Source: SSSZ01 sp036732025 (lineage in GTDB: Bacteria > Pseudomonadota > Gammaproteobacteria > Burkholderiales > Rhodocyclaceae). Taken from it: a stretch of DNA of 64,000 nt. The stretch is from assembly GCA_036732025.1 (NCBI GenBank), contig DAINDE010000003.1, forward strand, positions 71,863 through 135,862, written 5' to 3'. The first letter of the stretch is position 1; each line of letters starts with the position of its first letter. Both the position numbers and the translations under genes were made by a program. Shown here piece by piece: positions 50,278 through 59,115 of this stretch. The notes beneath the pieces are model-generated. The model was given only the letters and a program-made list of their open reading frames with translations, searched no databases and was not told where the DNA came from.

Positions 50278-51105
50278 CTACCAGAGCTGCCACCAGGGGA
50301 GCTTCTTCTCCAGGCCTTCCTTGTAGTAATGGCTGTCGGGGAAATTCTTGTGCATGACGCGGTCGGCATCGTCGCGCAGTTCGGGGAGCCCCAGCTTGTC
50401 GTAGGCAAGGACAAAGATGAACAGGGCCACCTCGGTAGCCGGGGCGACGGGGTNNNNNNNNNNCATCAGGTCCTGGGCCCGGTTGGCGGCGGCGATGTAG
50501 GCTGCGCGCTTGTAGTAGTAGCGGGCGACGCTGACGTCATGGGTGGCCAGGGCATTCACCAGGTAGTTCATGCGCTGGACGGCATCCGGCGTGTACTTGC
50601 TGTTGGGGAAGCGCGTCACCAGTTCCTTGAGGGAGTCAAAGGATTCCTTGGCTGATTTCGGATCGCGCTCGGCCGGATTCTGCTGGCTGAGATAGCCCAT
50701 GAAGCCGAGATCCTCGTTGAAGCCGATGAGGCCCTTCAGGTAATACACGTAGTCCACCGCCGGGTGGTTGGGGTGGAGCTTGATGAAACGGTCGCAGGCG
50801 GCCAGGGCCGAGGCGGGCTCCTGGGCCTTCCAATACACGTAGCCCAGTTCGAGCTGGGCCTGCTGGGCATAGCGGCCATAGGGGTAGCGGGCTTCCAGCT
50901 TTTCCAGCAACTTGGCCGCCTTGTCCCAGGCGCCGTCGGTCTGGGCATCCTTGGCCTCGGAATAGAGGCGGGCGGCGGACCAGCCGGCGGTCTCGTCCTT
51001 CACTTCGGGCAACAGGCCGCAGCCGGCTGCCGCCACGGCCACGGCGAGGGCCGCGAGGAAACGGAAGAAGGGGACGAATGCGGCTAAACTTCGCATCATG
51101 AACAT
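50278..51105 (-). CDS. bamD: BamD outer-membrane assembly lipoprotein (with assembly gap)
   Basis: About 275 residues with lipobox VAAAGC near residue 29 and tetratricopeptide-like repeats (LYSEAKDAQTDGAWDKAAK, YAQQAQLELGYVYWKA, HPAVDYVYYLKGLIGF). It works with BamA to insert beta-barrel proteins. Ten Ns at 50454-50463 fall inside the gene; the frame continues across and the flanking residues fit the family (RAQD...APATEVALFI), so the gap size is about right. ATG 51105 is used; nearby ATGs at 51099 and 51096 are alternatives. The 5' end overlaps divergent rluD. Confidence 0.93.
   Translation of the reverse strand: MFMMRSLAAFVPFFRFLAALAVAVAAAGCGLLPEVKDETAGWSAARLYSEAKDAQTDGAWDKAAKLLEKLEARYPYGRYAQQAQLELGYVYWKAQEPASALAACDRFIKLHPNHPAVDYVYYLKGLIGFNEDLGFMGYLSQQNPAERDPKSAKESFDSLKELVTRFPNSKYTPDAVQRMNYLVNALATHDVSVARYYYKRAAYIAAANRAQDLMXXXXPVAPATEVALFIFVLAYDKLGLPELRDDADRVMHKNFPDSHYYKEGLEKKLPWWQLW
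50454..50463. other. Run of ten N bases
   Basis: Unresolved bases inside bamD. The conventional length of ten suggests a scaffolding or editing gap, not a measured length. Confidence 0.99.
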
Positions 51106-52054
51106 TCCTATGGAAAACCGCGGCGATTATAGCCGAACTGAGGTGGTGCGCCTGACTGTTCCCGCGGGTGGCGAGGCCCGGCGCCTCGACCAGGCCCTGG
51201 CGGAACTCCTGCCCGAACATTCCCGCAACCGCCTGCAGGGCTGGATCAAGGCGGGGCAGGTGACGGTGGGCGGAACCGTGGAGACCGAGCCCAAGCGCAA
51301 GGTCTACGGCGGCGAGGCGGTGGAAGTCGTCCCCGGCACCGACCGGGAAAGCGCTGCCCAGGCCGCCGAGGACATTCCCCTGGCGGTGGTCTTCGAGGAC
51401 GACGCGCTGCTCGTCATCGACAAGCCGGCGGGGCTGGTGGTCCACCCCGGCAGCGGCAACTGGAGCGGCACCCTGATGAACGCCCTGCTGCACCACGCGC
51501 CCCAACTGGCCGAGGTGCCCCGGGCCGGCATCGTGCATCGCCTGGACAAGGAAACCAGCGGCCTCCTGGTGGTGGCCAAGACCCTGGCTGCCCAGACGGA
51601 CCTGGTGCGCCAGTTGCAGGCGCGCACCGTCAAGCGCCAGTACCTGGCCCTGGTGGCCGGGGTTCTCGGCAAGGGGGGGAAGGTGGCCCAACCCATCGGC
51701 CGCCACCCGGTGCAGCGCACCAAGATGGCCGTGGTCGCCGAAGCCCGGGGCGGCAAACCGGCGGTGACCCATTACCGCGTGCTCGAGACCTTCCCCCGGT
51801 GCACCCTGGTGGAATGTTCCCTGGAAACGGGGCGTACCCACCAGATCCGGGTGCATATGGCCAGCATCAACCATCCCCTGGTGGGGGATCCGGTCTATGG
51901 CAGGCGCGATCCGGGCCTGCCGCCCTTCGCCCGGCAGGCCCTCCATGCCGCCCGGTTGGGGCTGGTCCATCCGCTGAGCGGCCGGGCCTTGCACTGGGAA
52001 GCGCCCCTGCCCGCCGACATGCGCGCTCTGCTGGAGGCGCTGCGTGGCGCCTGA
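51098..52054 (+). CDS. rluD: 23S rRNA pseudouridine synthase RluD
   Basis: 318 residues: N-terminal S4 RNA-binding domain (RRLDQALAELLPEHSRNRLQ) and the catalytic motif GIVHRLDKETSGLLVVAK with the nucleophile Asp; ETGRTHQIRVHMA and HPLVGDPVYG follow. ATG 51098 overlaps bamD; ATG 51110 is possible. The bamD/rluD divergent pair and the following yfiH gene are a conserved betaproteobacterial arrangement. Confidence 0.94.
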   Translation: MNIPMENRGDYSRTEVVRLTVPAGGEARRLDQALAELLPEHSRNRLQGWIKAGQVTVGGTVETEPKRKVYGGEAVEVVPGTDRESAAQAAEDIPLAVVFEDDALLVIDKPAGLVVHPGSGNWSGTLMNALLHHAPQLAEVPRAGIVHRLDKETSGLLVVAKTLAAQTDLVRQLQARTVKRQYLALVAGVLGKGGKVAQPIGRHPVQRTKMAVVAEARGGKPAVTHYRVLETFPRCTLVECSLETGRTHQIRVHMASINHPLVGDPVYGRRDPGLPPFARQALHAARLGLVHPLSGRALHWEAPLPADMRALLEALRGA

Positions 52055-52784
52055 ACTGATCGTTCCCGCCTGGCCCGCCCCGCCGGCCGTTCGGGCCGTG
52101 CAGACCACCCGCCTGGGAGGCTGCAGCCCGCCACCTTACGCCAGCCTCAACCTGGGCGACCACGTGGGCGACCAGGCGGCCGCCGTCGCCGCCAACCGGG
52201 AGCGGATCAGGCCTTGCCTCGGCGGCGACCCGGTGTGGCTGCGCCAGGTCCACGGCACGGACGTGGTCGACGCCGGTACGGCGGCGCCGGGGGCCGAGGC
52301 CGACGCCGCCTTCGCCCGCCGGCCGGGGGCTGTGTGCGTGGTGATGACCGCGGACTGCCTGCCGGTCCTCCTGTGCGACGTCCGCGGCACCGTCGTCGCC
52401 GCCGCCCACGCCGGCTGGCGAGGCCTCTGCGCCGGCGTCATCGAGCGCACCGTGGCGGCCATGGCGGTGCCGGGAGGCCAACTGCTGGCCTGGCTCGGCC
52501 CGGCCATCGGGCCGGCGGCCTTCGAGGTGGGCGACGAGGTGCGGGCCGCCTTCGTCGCCGCCGACCCGGGGGCGGCGCCGGCCTTCGTTCCCGGCGCCGG
52601 CGGGCGGTGGCTGGCGGACATCTACGAGCTGGCCCGGCAACGGCTCGCCGCGGCAGGGGTGAGCCGGGTCTTCGGCGGCGGGGAATGCACGGTGACGGAC
52701 CGGGAGCGCTATTTCTCCTATCGCCGCGATGGCGCCACCGGCCGCATGGGCAGCTTCATCTGGCTGGAAGCGGCCAGCGTATAA
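52044..52784 (+). CDS. pgeF: YfiH/PgeF family protein (multi-copper-type polyphenol oxidase fold)
   Basis: 246 residues overlapping the end of rluD. Conserved metal-site residues occur in VVMTADCLPVLLCD (Cys) and AAHAGWRGLCAGVIERT (His), with GPAIGPAAFEVGDEV and the C-terminal SYRRDGATGRMGSFIWL. In different members this family has purine nucleoside phosphorylase or peptidoglycan-editing activity. Confidence 0.92.
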   Translation: MAPELIVPAWPAPPAVRAVQTTRLGGCSPPPYASLNLGDHVGDQAAAVAANRERIRPCLGGDPVWLRQVHGTDVVDAGTAAPGAEADAAFARRPGAVCVVMTADCLPVLLCDVRGTVVAAAHAGWRGLCAGVIERTVAAMAVPGGQLLAWLGPAIGPAAFEVGDEVRAAFVAADPGAAPAFVPGAGGRWLADIYELARQRLAAAGVSRVFGGGECTVTDRERYFSYRRDGATGRMGSFIWLEAASV

Positions 52785-52811
52785 TCCTAAGTTTTTTTCT
52801 CGGCCATTCCC

Positions 52812-53579
52812 GTGAGCACCCTAGCCTGGATCATCACCGTCTCCGTCGCTGGCGGCGCCCTCAGCGTCATCGCCGCCGCCGCCATGACGCTCGCAGCCGG
52901 CATGGCCAACGTGCAGGTGCTCATTTCCTATGCCATCGGGGCCCTGCTCGGGGCGGTGTTCCTGGAAATCCTGCCCCACGCCCTGGAACATGGCGACCCC
53001 CACCGCATGACGGCCACCGTCCTCATGGGCATCCTGGTCTTCTTCGTCCTCGAGAAGCTGGTGCTCTGGCGCCATTGCCACCACGACCACTGCGAGGCCC
53101 ACGACGCCCATCCACCGGCCCACGACCACGGGCGCTCGGGCCTTCTCATCCTGATCGGCGACACCTTCCACAATTTCGTCGACGGCGTGCTCATCGCCGC
53201 CGCCTTCCTGGAAGACACCCAGCTCGGCATCGTCACGGCCCTGGCCATCATTGCCCACGAAATCCCGCAGGAAGTCGGGGATTACGTCATCCTGCTGCAT
53301 TCCGGCTACAGCAAGGCGAGGGCACTGGCCTTCAATCTCCTCTCCAGCCTGGCCACTCTGGTGGGGGCGATGCTCTCCTACTTCGCCCTGTCCTCGCTGC
53401 AGGAATGGGTGCCCACCATGCTCGGCCTGGCGGCGGCCAGCATGATCTACGTAGCCGTCGCCGACCTCATTCCCGGCCTGCACAAGCGGCCGGAACTGAA
53501 GGCCACCCTACAGCAGGTGGTGCTCATCGCCCTGGGTATTGCCTCCATCGCCGTCGTGCGCACGCTGGTCGGCGAGTAG
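52812..53579 (+). CDS. ZIP family metal transporter
   Basis: 255 residues with eight predicted helices from GTG 52812. A cytoplasmic His-rich loop (HCHHDHCEAHDAHPPAHDHG) lies between helices 3 and 4. The binuclear metal sites are in HNFVDGVLIAAAF and HEIPQEVGDYVILL. It imports Zn(II) or related ions. Confidence 0.92.
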   Translation: MSTLAWIITVSVAGGALSVIAAAAMTLAAGMANVQVLISYAIGALLGAVFLEILPHALEHGDPHRMTATVLMGILVFFVLEKLVLWRHCHHDHCEAHDAHPPAHDHGRSGLLILIGDTFHNFVDGVLIAAAFLEDTQLGIVTALAIIAHEIPQEVGDYVILLHSGYSKARALAFNLLSSLATLVGAMLSYFALSSLQEWVPTMLGLAAASMIYVAVADLIPGLHKRPELKATLQQVVLIALGIASIAVVRTLVGE

Positions 53580-53738
53580 GCGCTTCCTGCGGCGGGCACC
53601 GGCGCCGCCGAAATATAAGAGCAGGCCCACGGGCAGCAGGCCATAGAACAAAAACGAGACGGTGCCAGCAACGACGCTGCTTTCCGTGACGGCCACGAGA
53701 ACGGCGACGTACAGCCAGCCAATGGCGACGATGTACAT
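53508..53738 (-). CDS. Small membrane protein of unknown function
   Basis: 76 residues (MYIVAIGWLYVAVLVAVTES, then VVAGTVSFLFYGLLPVGLLLYF, a basic segment and a polar tail). Two membrane helices. Short proteins with this MYIVAIxWLYV start are common next to housekeeping genes in betaproteobacteria, with unknown role. ATG 53744 is another possible start. It overlaps the end of the ZIP gene on the other strand; the tail after the basic segment may be read-through of a lost stop. Confidence 0.55.
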   Translation of the reverse strand: MYIVAIGWLYVAVLVAVTESSVVAGTVSFLFYGLLPVGLLLYFGGAGARRRKRLLADQRAHDGDGGNTQGDEHHLL

Positions 53739-53825
53739 GGGCATCATTATGCATTGACAGTCCACAGGCACCTATGGAGAATCCAAAGTCCAGCCCCGGA
53801 TGGCAATTCGCAGCGAGACTTCCCC

Positions 53826-55556
53826 ATGTCGCAGGGATCCAACAATAACGACGCCTTCATCGGCGCAGCCATGCAGTTCATGCAGGCTGGACAAGGCATG
53901 GCGCAGCAGTTCTTGGAGTTTCTGGGAAAGGCGGCCGCTCCTGCCGGCCAGACGCCGCCGCCGGCGGACCCGCAAGCGATGACGGCACTGCAGAAGGCGT
54001 ACATGAACCGGCAGTTGGAGTTGTGGCAATCGATCCTGGCCAAGGGGCAGGGCAAGCCGCAAACCTTCGCTGTTCAGCCCGAACCGGGCGACCGGCGCTT
54101 CTCCGCCCCGGAATGGCGGGAAAGTCCCCTCTACGATTTCCTGCACCAGGCCTACCTGCTCAATACCCAGTACCTCAAGGAACTGGTCGAACTGGCCCCC
54201 GCCACCGACACCAAGTCGAAGAACAAGATGCGGTTCCTGGCCCGGCAGATCACCGATGCCCTGGCGCCTTCCAACTTTGCCGCCACCAACCCGGAATTCG
54301 TCAAACGCGCCCTGGAAACCAAGGGCCAGAGCATCACCGACGGCATCAACAACCTGATCAAGGACTTCGAGAAGGGCCGCATCTCCATGACCGACGAGAC
54401 GGTCTTCGAGGTGGGCCGCAACATCGCCACCACGGCTGGGGCGGTGGTCTACGAAAACGAGCTGATGCAGCTCATCCAGTATTCCCCGCTGACACCCAAG
54501 GTTGCCTCCCGGCCCCTGGTGGTGGTGCCTCCCTGCATCAACAAGTTCTACATCATGGACCTGCAGCCGGACAATTCCCTCGTCCGCTTCATGGTGGAGC
54601 AGGGCCACACCGTGTTCCTGGTTTCCTGGCGCAACCCCAAGGAAGAGCAGGGGCACCTGACCTGGGACGACTACCTGGAGGGCGGCCCCATCGCCGCCCT
54701 GCACGTAGCCAAGGACATCTGCCGTACCAGCCAGGTCAATGCCCTGGGCTTCTGCGTCGGCGGCACCATCCTCAGTTCCGCTCTGGCGGTGCTCAAGGCC
54801 CGGGGCGAGGACATTGTTTCCTCCCTCACCCTGCTCACCACCCTTCTCGATTTCTCGGATACCGGCGAGATCGGCCTCTTCATCGACGAGCAGGGCCTGG
54901 CCGTCCGCGAGCAGACCATCGGCAATGGCGGCTTGCTGCCGGCCCGGGACCTGCAGAACACCTTCTCCTTCCTGCGCGCCAACGATCTGGTCTGGAACTA
55001 CGTCGCTGGCAACTACCTGAAGGGACAGAAGCCCCAGGCTTTCGACCTGCTCTACTGGAATTCGGACTCGACCAACCTGCCCGGACCCTTCGCCTGCTGG
55101 TACATGCGCAACCTGTACCACGACAACAGCCTGCGGGCGGCAGGCAAGCTCAAAATGTGCGGCGAGAGCGTCGACCTGGGGCAATTGAAGATGCCGGTGT
55201 ACCTGCTGGCCACCCGGGAAGACCATATCGTTCCCTGGCAGTCCGCTTACCTGAGCACCTGCATACTCGGTGGTGAGATTCGCTTCGTCCTCGGCGCTTC
55301 CGGCCACATCGCCGGGGTCATCAACCCGGCCGGCAAGAACAAGCGCAGCTATTGGGTCAACGGTGATCTCAAGGCCGATGCCGACGCCTGGTTCGCCGGG
55401 GCCGAGGAAAAGCCCGGCAGCTGGTGGCGCGACTGGGCGGCGTGGCTCAAGCCTTTCGGTGGCGGCGAGCGTTCGCCGCGCAGCAAGCTGGGCAATGCCA
55501 GGCACACGCCGATCGAGCCGGCCCCGGGCCGTTACGTGAAGGTCCGGGCAGTCTAA
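53826..55556 (+). CDS. phaC: Class I polyhydroxyalkanoate synthase
   Basis: 576 residues. The lipase-like box GFCVGGT holds the nucleophile Cys; the catalytic Asp (LLATREDHIVPW) and His (GASGHIAGVINP) follow. The N-terminal region is Gln/Met/Ala-rich, as usual. It polymerises 3-hydroxyacyl-CoA into storage granules. ATG 53826 is used since the longer frame lacks a ribosome site. It heads the phaC-phaB-phaB run. Confidence 0.96.
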   Translation: MSQGSNNNDAFIGAAMQFMQAGQGMAQQFLEFLGKAAAPAGQTPPPADPQAMTALQKAYMNRQLELWQSILAKGQGKPQTFAVQPEPGDRRFSAPEWRESPLYDFLHQAYLLNTQYLKELVELAPATDTKSKNKMRFLARQITDALAPSNFAATNPEFVKRALETKGQSITDGINNLIKDFEKGRISMTDETVFEVGRNIATTAGAVVYENELMQLIQYSPLTPKVASRPLVVVPPCINKFYIMDLQPDNSLVRFMVEQGHTVFLVSWRNPKEEQGHLTWDDYLEGGPIAALHVAKDICRTSQVNALGFCVGGTILSSALAVLKARGEDIVSSLTLLTTLLDFSDTGEIGLFIDEQGLAVREQTIGNGGLLPARDLQNTFSFLRANDLVWNYVAGNYLKGQKPQAFDLLYWNSDSTNLPGPFACWYMRNLYHDNSLRAAGKLKMCGESVDLGQLKMPVYLLATREDHIVPWQSAYLSTCILGGEIRFVLGASGHIAGVINPAGKNKRSYWVNGDLKADADAWFAGAEEKPGSWWRDWAAWLKPFGGGERSPRSKLGNARHTPIEPAPGRYVKVRAV

Positions 55557-55574
55557 TTCCAGGTGGGAGGCAAG

Positions 55575-56315
55575 ATGTCGCGAGTCGCGCTGGTGACGGG
55601 GGGAACGGGGGGTCTCGGCGAGGCCATCTGCATCAAGCTTTCGGCCCTGGGGTACAAGGTGGTGGCCACCTATTCCCCGGGCAACGCCAAGGTGCATGAC
55701 TGGCTGCAGGCCATGAACAACATGGGCTACGGCTTCAAGGCCTACGCCTGCGACGTGACCGATTTCGATTCCTGCGCCGCCTGCGCCGAGCAGGTCGCCC
55801 GGGAGGTCGGCGCCATCGACGTGCTGGTCAACAATGCCGGCATCACCCGCGACATGACCTTCAGGAAGATGACCAAGGCCGACTGGGACGCGGTTATCCA
55901 CACCAATCTAGATTCCGTCTTCAACATGACCAAGCAGGTCATGGACGGCATGATGGAACGCCATTGGGGGCGGATCATCAACGTTTCGTCGGTCAACGGC
56001 CAGAAGGGCGCCTTCGGCCAGACCAACTACTCGGCGGCCAAAGCCGGCATGCACGGCTTCACCAAGGCCCTGGCCCTGGAAGTGGCCAAGGCGGGGGTAA
56101 CCGTCAACACCATTTCGCCGGGCTACATCGGGACCCGCATGGTGACGGCCATTCCCCAGGAAATCCTGGATTCGAAGATATTGCCGCAGATTCCCATCGG
56201 GCGTCTGGGCAAACCGGAGGAAATCGCCGGCCTGGTGGCCTACCTCGCCTCCGACGAGGCGGCCTTCGTCACCGGCGCCAACATTTCCATCAACGGCGGC
56301 CAGCACATGTACTGA
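55575..56315 (+). CDS. phaB1: Acetoacetyl-CoA reductase (PhaB), first copy
   Basis: 246-residue short-chain dehydrogenase: cofactor motif VTGGTGGLGEAIC, NNAG in VLVNNAGITRDMTF, and catalytic Ser/Tyr/Lys in NVSSVNGQKGAFGQTNYSAAK (shown in part of the family pattern S-x12-Y-x3-K). It supplies (R)-3-hydroxybutyryl-CoA to PhaC using NADPH. GGGAGG precedes ATG 55575, 18 bases after phaC. Confidence 0.93.
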   Translation: MSRVALVTGGTGGLGEAICIKLSALGYKVVATYSPGNAKVHDWLQAMNNMGYGFKAYACDVTDFDSCAACAEQVAREVGAIDVLVNNAGITRDMTFRKMTKADWDAVIHTNLDSVFNMTKQVMDGMMERHWGRIINVSSVNGQKGAFGQTNYSAAKAGMHGFTKALALEVAKAGVTVNTISPGYIGTRMVTAIPQEILDSKILPQIPIGRLGKPEEIAGLVAYLASDEAAFVTGANISINGGQHMY

Positions 56316-56362
56316 CCGCCGTGTTTTTCAGTCGTAGCAGCCAATAAAAGGAAGGAATCATT

Positions 56363-57106
56363 ATGACGCAACGTGTTGCTCTCGTTACCGGCGCCATGGG
56401 GGGTATCGGAACCGCTGTCTGCCAGGAACTGGCCAAGGCCGGCCACAAGGTGGTGGCAGCCTACCATCCCCAATTCGACAACAAGGAAGAGTGGCTGAAG
56501 GAACAGGCTGCCGCCGGCTTCACCGGTTTCGTCTGCGTGGCGGGCGACGTGGCCTCCTGGGACGACTGCGCGAAGATGGTTGCCGAGGCCGAAGCCGCCG
56601 CCGGCCCCATCGACATCCTGGTGAACAACGCCGGCATCACCCGTGACCGCATGTTCGCCAAGATGGAACGCGATGGCTGGGATGCCGTCATCTCCACCAA
56701 CCTGACCAGCCTCTTCAACATGACCAAGCAGGTCTCCGCCAAGATGGCCGAGCGGGGTTGGGGCCGCATCATCAACATCTCCTCGGTGAACGGCGTCAAG
56801 GGCCAGGCCGGCCAGACCAACTACTCCGCCGCCAAGGCCGGCGTCATCGGCTTCACCAAGGCCCTGGCCGCCGAACTGGCAGCCAAGGGCGTGACGGTCA
56901 ACGCCATCGCTCCGGGCTACATCGCCACCAAGATGGTCATGGCCATCAAGCCGGAGGTGCTGCAGACCATCGTCGATTCCGTGCCCATGAAGCGCCTGGG
57001 CAAGCCGGAAGAGATGGGTGCCGCCTGCGTCTACCTGGCTTCCGAAAACGCCGGCTTCATGACCGGCGCCACCCTCAATATCAACGGCGGCTTGTATTAC
57101 CAGTAA
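56363..57106 (+). CDS. phaB2: Acetoacetyl-CoA reductase (PhaB), second copy
   Basis: 247-residue paralogue of the preceding gene: VTGAMGGIGTAVCQELAKAG, LVNNAGITRDRMF, SSVNGVKGQAGQTNYSAAKA and the end TGATLNINGGLYYQ. All catalytic residues are present. The two copies are clearly similar along their length but not identical, so the duplication is old. No phaA thiolase gene is in the window. A strong terminator follows. Confidence 0.93.
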   Translation: MTQRVALVTGAMGGIGTAVCQELAKAGHKVVAAYHPQFDNKEEWLKEQAAAGFTGFVCVAGDVASWDDCAKMVAEAEAAAGPIDILVNNAGITRDRMFAKMERDGWDAVISTNLTSLFNMTKQVSAKMAERGWGRIINISSVNGVKGQAGQTNYSAAKAGVIGFTKALAAELAAKGVTVNAIAPGYIATKMVMAIKPEVLQTIVDSVPMKRLGKPEEMGAACVYLASENAGFMTGATLNINGGLYYQ

Positions 57107-57161
57107 TTGACTTTTCGTGGAGGTCGCTGAATTTCCAGCGACTTTTGCGTTGCATCAAATC

Positions 57162-57188
57162 CAGGCGCCTGCGGGCGCCTGTTTTTTT
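57162..57188 (+). terminator. Rho-independent terminator after the pha operon
   Basis: Stem CAGGCGCC / GGCGCCTG with loop TGCG and a run of seven Ts. A weaker hairpin, GTCGCTG / CAGCGAC with four Ts (57123-57146), lies just before it. Confidence 0.85.
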
Positions 57189-57192
57189 GGCT

Positions 57193-57198
57193 ATAATG
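57193..57198 (+). promoter_or_regulatory. -10 box TATAAT of phaR
   Basis: Consensus TATAAT directly after the terminator T-run and 35 bases before phaR ATG 57233; the -35 is poor. Confidence 0.4.
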
Positions 57199-57232
57199 CT
57201 TCACCGCACACAAAATTACTTGGGGACTGCGC

Positions 57233-57784
57233 ATGTCGGAACAGGTTCGGCTGATCAAGAAATATCCCAACCGTCGTCTCTACGACACCAAGACCAGCGC
57301 CTACATCACGCTGGGGGACGTCAAGGACCTGGTCCTCAAGTACGAGAACTTCAAGGTCGTGGACGCCAAGACCGCCGAAGACCTGACGCGCAGCATCCTC
57401 CTGCAGATCATCCTGGAAGAGGAAACCGGCGGCGTGCCCCTGTTCTCCTGCGACCTGCTGTCCGCTTTCATCCGTTTCTACGGCAATGCCATGCAGGGCA
57501 TGCTCGGCAAGTACCTGGAAAACAACATGAAGACTTTCGTTGATTTCCAGCAGAAGCTGCAGGACCAGTCGCGCACCATGTACGGCGGCGACAACCAGCA
57601 CATGCAGGCGGATTTCTGGGCCCAGTTCCTCAATTTCCAGCAGCCGGCCATGCAAAGCATGATGACCGCCTACATGGACAACTCCAAGAAGATGTTCCAG
57701 CAGATGCAGGACCAGCTCCAGAGCCAGACCCGCAACATGTTCACCGGCTTCCAGTTCCCCACGCCGGAAGACAACAAGAAGTAA
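57233..57784 (+). CDS. phaR: PhaR polyhydroxyalkanoate synthesis repressor
   Basis: 183 residues. The N-terminal PHB/PHA accumulation regulator DNA-binding domain is plain (VRLIKKYPNRRLYDTKTSAY, ITLGDVKDLVLKYENFKVVD), with the following domain TEDLTRSILLQII-like as TAEDLTRSILLQIILEEETG. The C-terminal half is Gln/Met-rich and should bind polymer granules. It represses phasin and pha genes when no polymer is present. Confidence 0.94.
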   Translation: MSEQVRLIKKYPNRRLYDTKTSAYITLGDVKDLVLKYENFKVVDAKTAEDLTRSILLQIILEEETGGVPLFSCDLLSAFIRFYGNAMQGMLGKYLENNMKTFVDFQQKLQDQSRTMYGGDNQHMQADFWAQFLNFQQPAMQSMMTAYMDNSKKMFQQMQDQLQSQTRNMFTGFQFPTPEDNKK

Positions 57785-57785
57785 C

Positions 57786-59111
57786 GTGGCGGCAGTTCCC
57801 CCGAAAGTCGGCTTCATCTCCCTCGGCTGCCCCAAGGCAGGCAGCGATGCCGAGCGCATCCTGACCAAGCTGCGCGCCGAAGGCTACGACATCACCCCCA
57901 GCTACGACGATGCCCAACTGGTCATCGTCAACACCTGCGGCTTCATCGACGCCGCCGTCGAGGAATCTCTCGACGCCATTGGCGAGGCCCTGGCCGAGAA
58001 CGGCAAGGTGATCGTCACCGGCTGCCTGGGCGCCAAGGGCGACATCGTGCAGCAGACGCACCCGTCGGTGCTGGCTGTCACCGGCCCCCATGCGGCGGAC
58101 GAGGTCATGGGCCACGTGCACCAGCACCTGCCCAAGCCCCACGATCCCTACACCGACCTGGTGCCTCCCCAGGGCGTGCGCCTGACCCCCGACCACTTCG
58201 CCTACCTGAAGATTTCCGAAGGCTGCAACCACAGTTGCACCTTCTGCATCATTCCTTCCCTGCGCGGGCCGCTGGTTTCCCGTCCCGTCGGGGACGTGCT
58301 GGCGGAAGCCGAGACCCTGGCCCGGGCCGGCGTGAAGGAAATCCTGGTCATCTCCCAGGACACCAGCGCCTACGGCGTCGACCTCAAGTACCGCACGGGC
58401 TTCTGGGGTGGCCGGCCGGTGAAGACGCGCCTCAAGGACCTGTGTGACGCCCTGGCCCAGTTCGGCATCTGGGTGAGGCTGCACTACGTTTATCCCTACC
58501 CGTCGGTGGACGATGTCATTCCCCTGATGGCCGACGGCAAGATACTGCCCTATCTGGACGTGCCCTTCCAGCACGCCAGCCCGAAGATACTCAAGGCCAT
58601 GAAGCGGCCCGCCTCGGCCGAGAACACCCTGGAGCGCATCAGGAAGTGGCGGGAAATCTGCCCCGAGATCGTCATCCGCTCCACCTTCATCACCGGCTTC
58701 CCCGGCGAGACCGACGAGGATTTCGATCAGCTCATCCAGTTCCTGGAAGACGCTCAACTCGACCGTGTCGGCGCCTTCGCCTATTCGCCGGTGGCGGGCG
58801 CCCAGGCCAACGAACTGCCCGGCCTGCCGCCGGAAGACGTGCGGGAAGACCGCCGCCGCTGGCTGATGCAGGTCCAGGAGGACATCAGCGCCGACAAGCT
58901 GGCCGCCAAGATCGACAGCGAGATCGAGGTGCTGGTGGATGCCGTGGACGAAGAGGGCGTCATCGCCCGTTCCAAGGCCGACGCCCCGGAAATCGACGGC
59001 CTGGTCTACCTGGACGGCTTTTTCGACGCCCAGCCCGGGGACTTCCTCAAGGTACGGGTGGTGGATGCCGACACCCACGACCTCTACGCCGAACCCGTCG
59101 ACCGGGGGTAG
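57786..59111 (+). CDS. rimO: Ribosomal protein S12 methylthiotransferase RimO
   Basis: 441 residues from GTG 57786, next to the phaR stop. UPF0004 domain Cys residues in SLGCPKAGSD, NTCGFIDAAVEES and VTGCLGAKG; radical-SAM cluster CNHSCTFC near residue 147; C-terminal TRAM domain. It methylthiolates Asp of protein S12. The LVDSE usually seen after CPK is GSDAE here. Confidence 0.95.
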   Translation: MAAVPPKVGFISLGCPKAGSDAERILTKLRAEGYDITPSYDDAQLVIVNTCGFIDAAVEESLDAIGEALAENGKVIVTGCLGAKGDIVQQTHPSVLAVTGPHAADEVMGHVHQHLPKPHDPYTDLVPPQGVRLTPDHFAYLKISEGCNHSCTFCIIPSLRGPLVSRPVGDVLAEAETLARAGVKEILVISQDTSAYGVDLKYRTGFWGGRPVKTRLKDLCDALAQFGIWVRLHYVYPYPSVDDVIPLMADGKILPYLDVPFQHASPKILKAMKRPASAENTLERIRKWREICPEIVIRSTFITGFPGETDEDFDQLIQFLEDAQLDRVGAFAYSPVAGAQANELPGLPPEDVREDRRRWLMQVQEDISADKLAAKIDSEIEVLVDAVDEEGVIARSKADAPEIDGLVYLDGFFDAQPGDFLKVRVVDADTHDLYAEPVDRG

Positions 59112-59115
59112 GGGG

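Noticed and set aside
53772..55901. 709-codon antisense frame over phaC/phaB1
   Set aside because: Covers two clearly real genes and has no recognisable domain.
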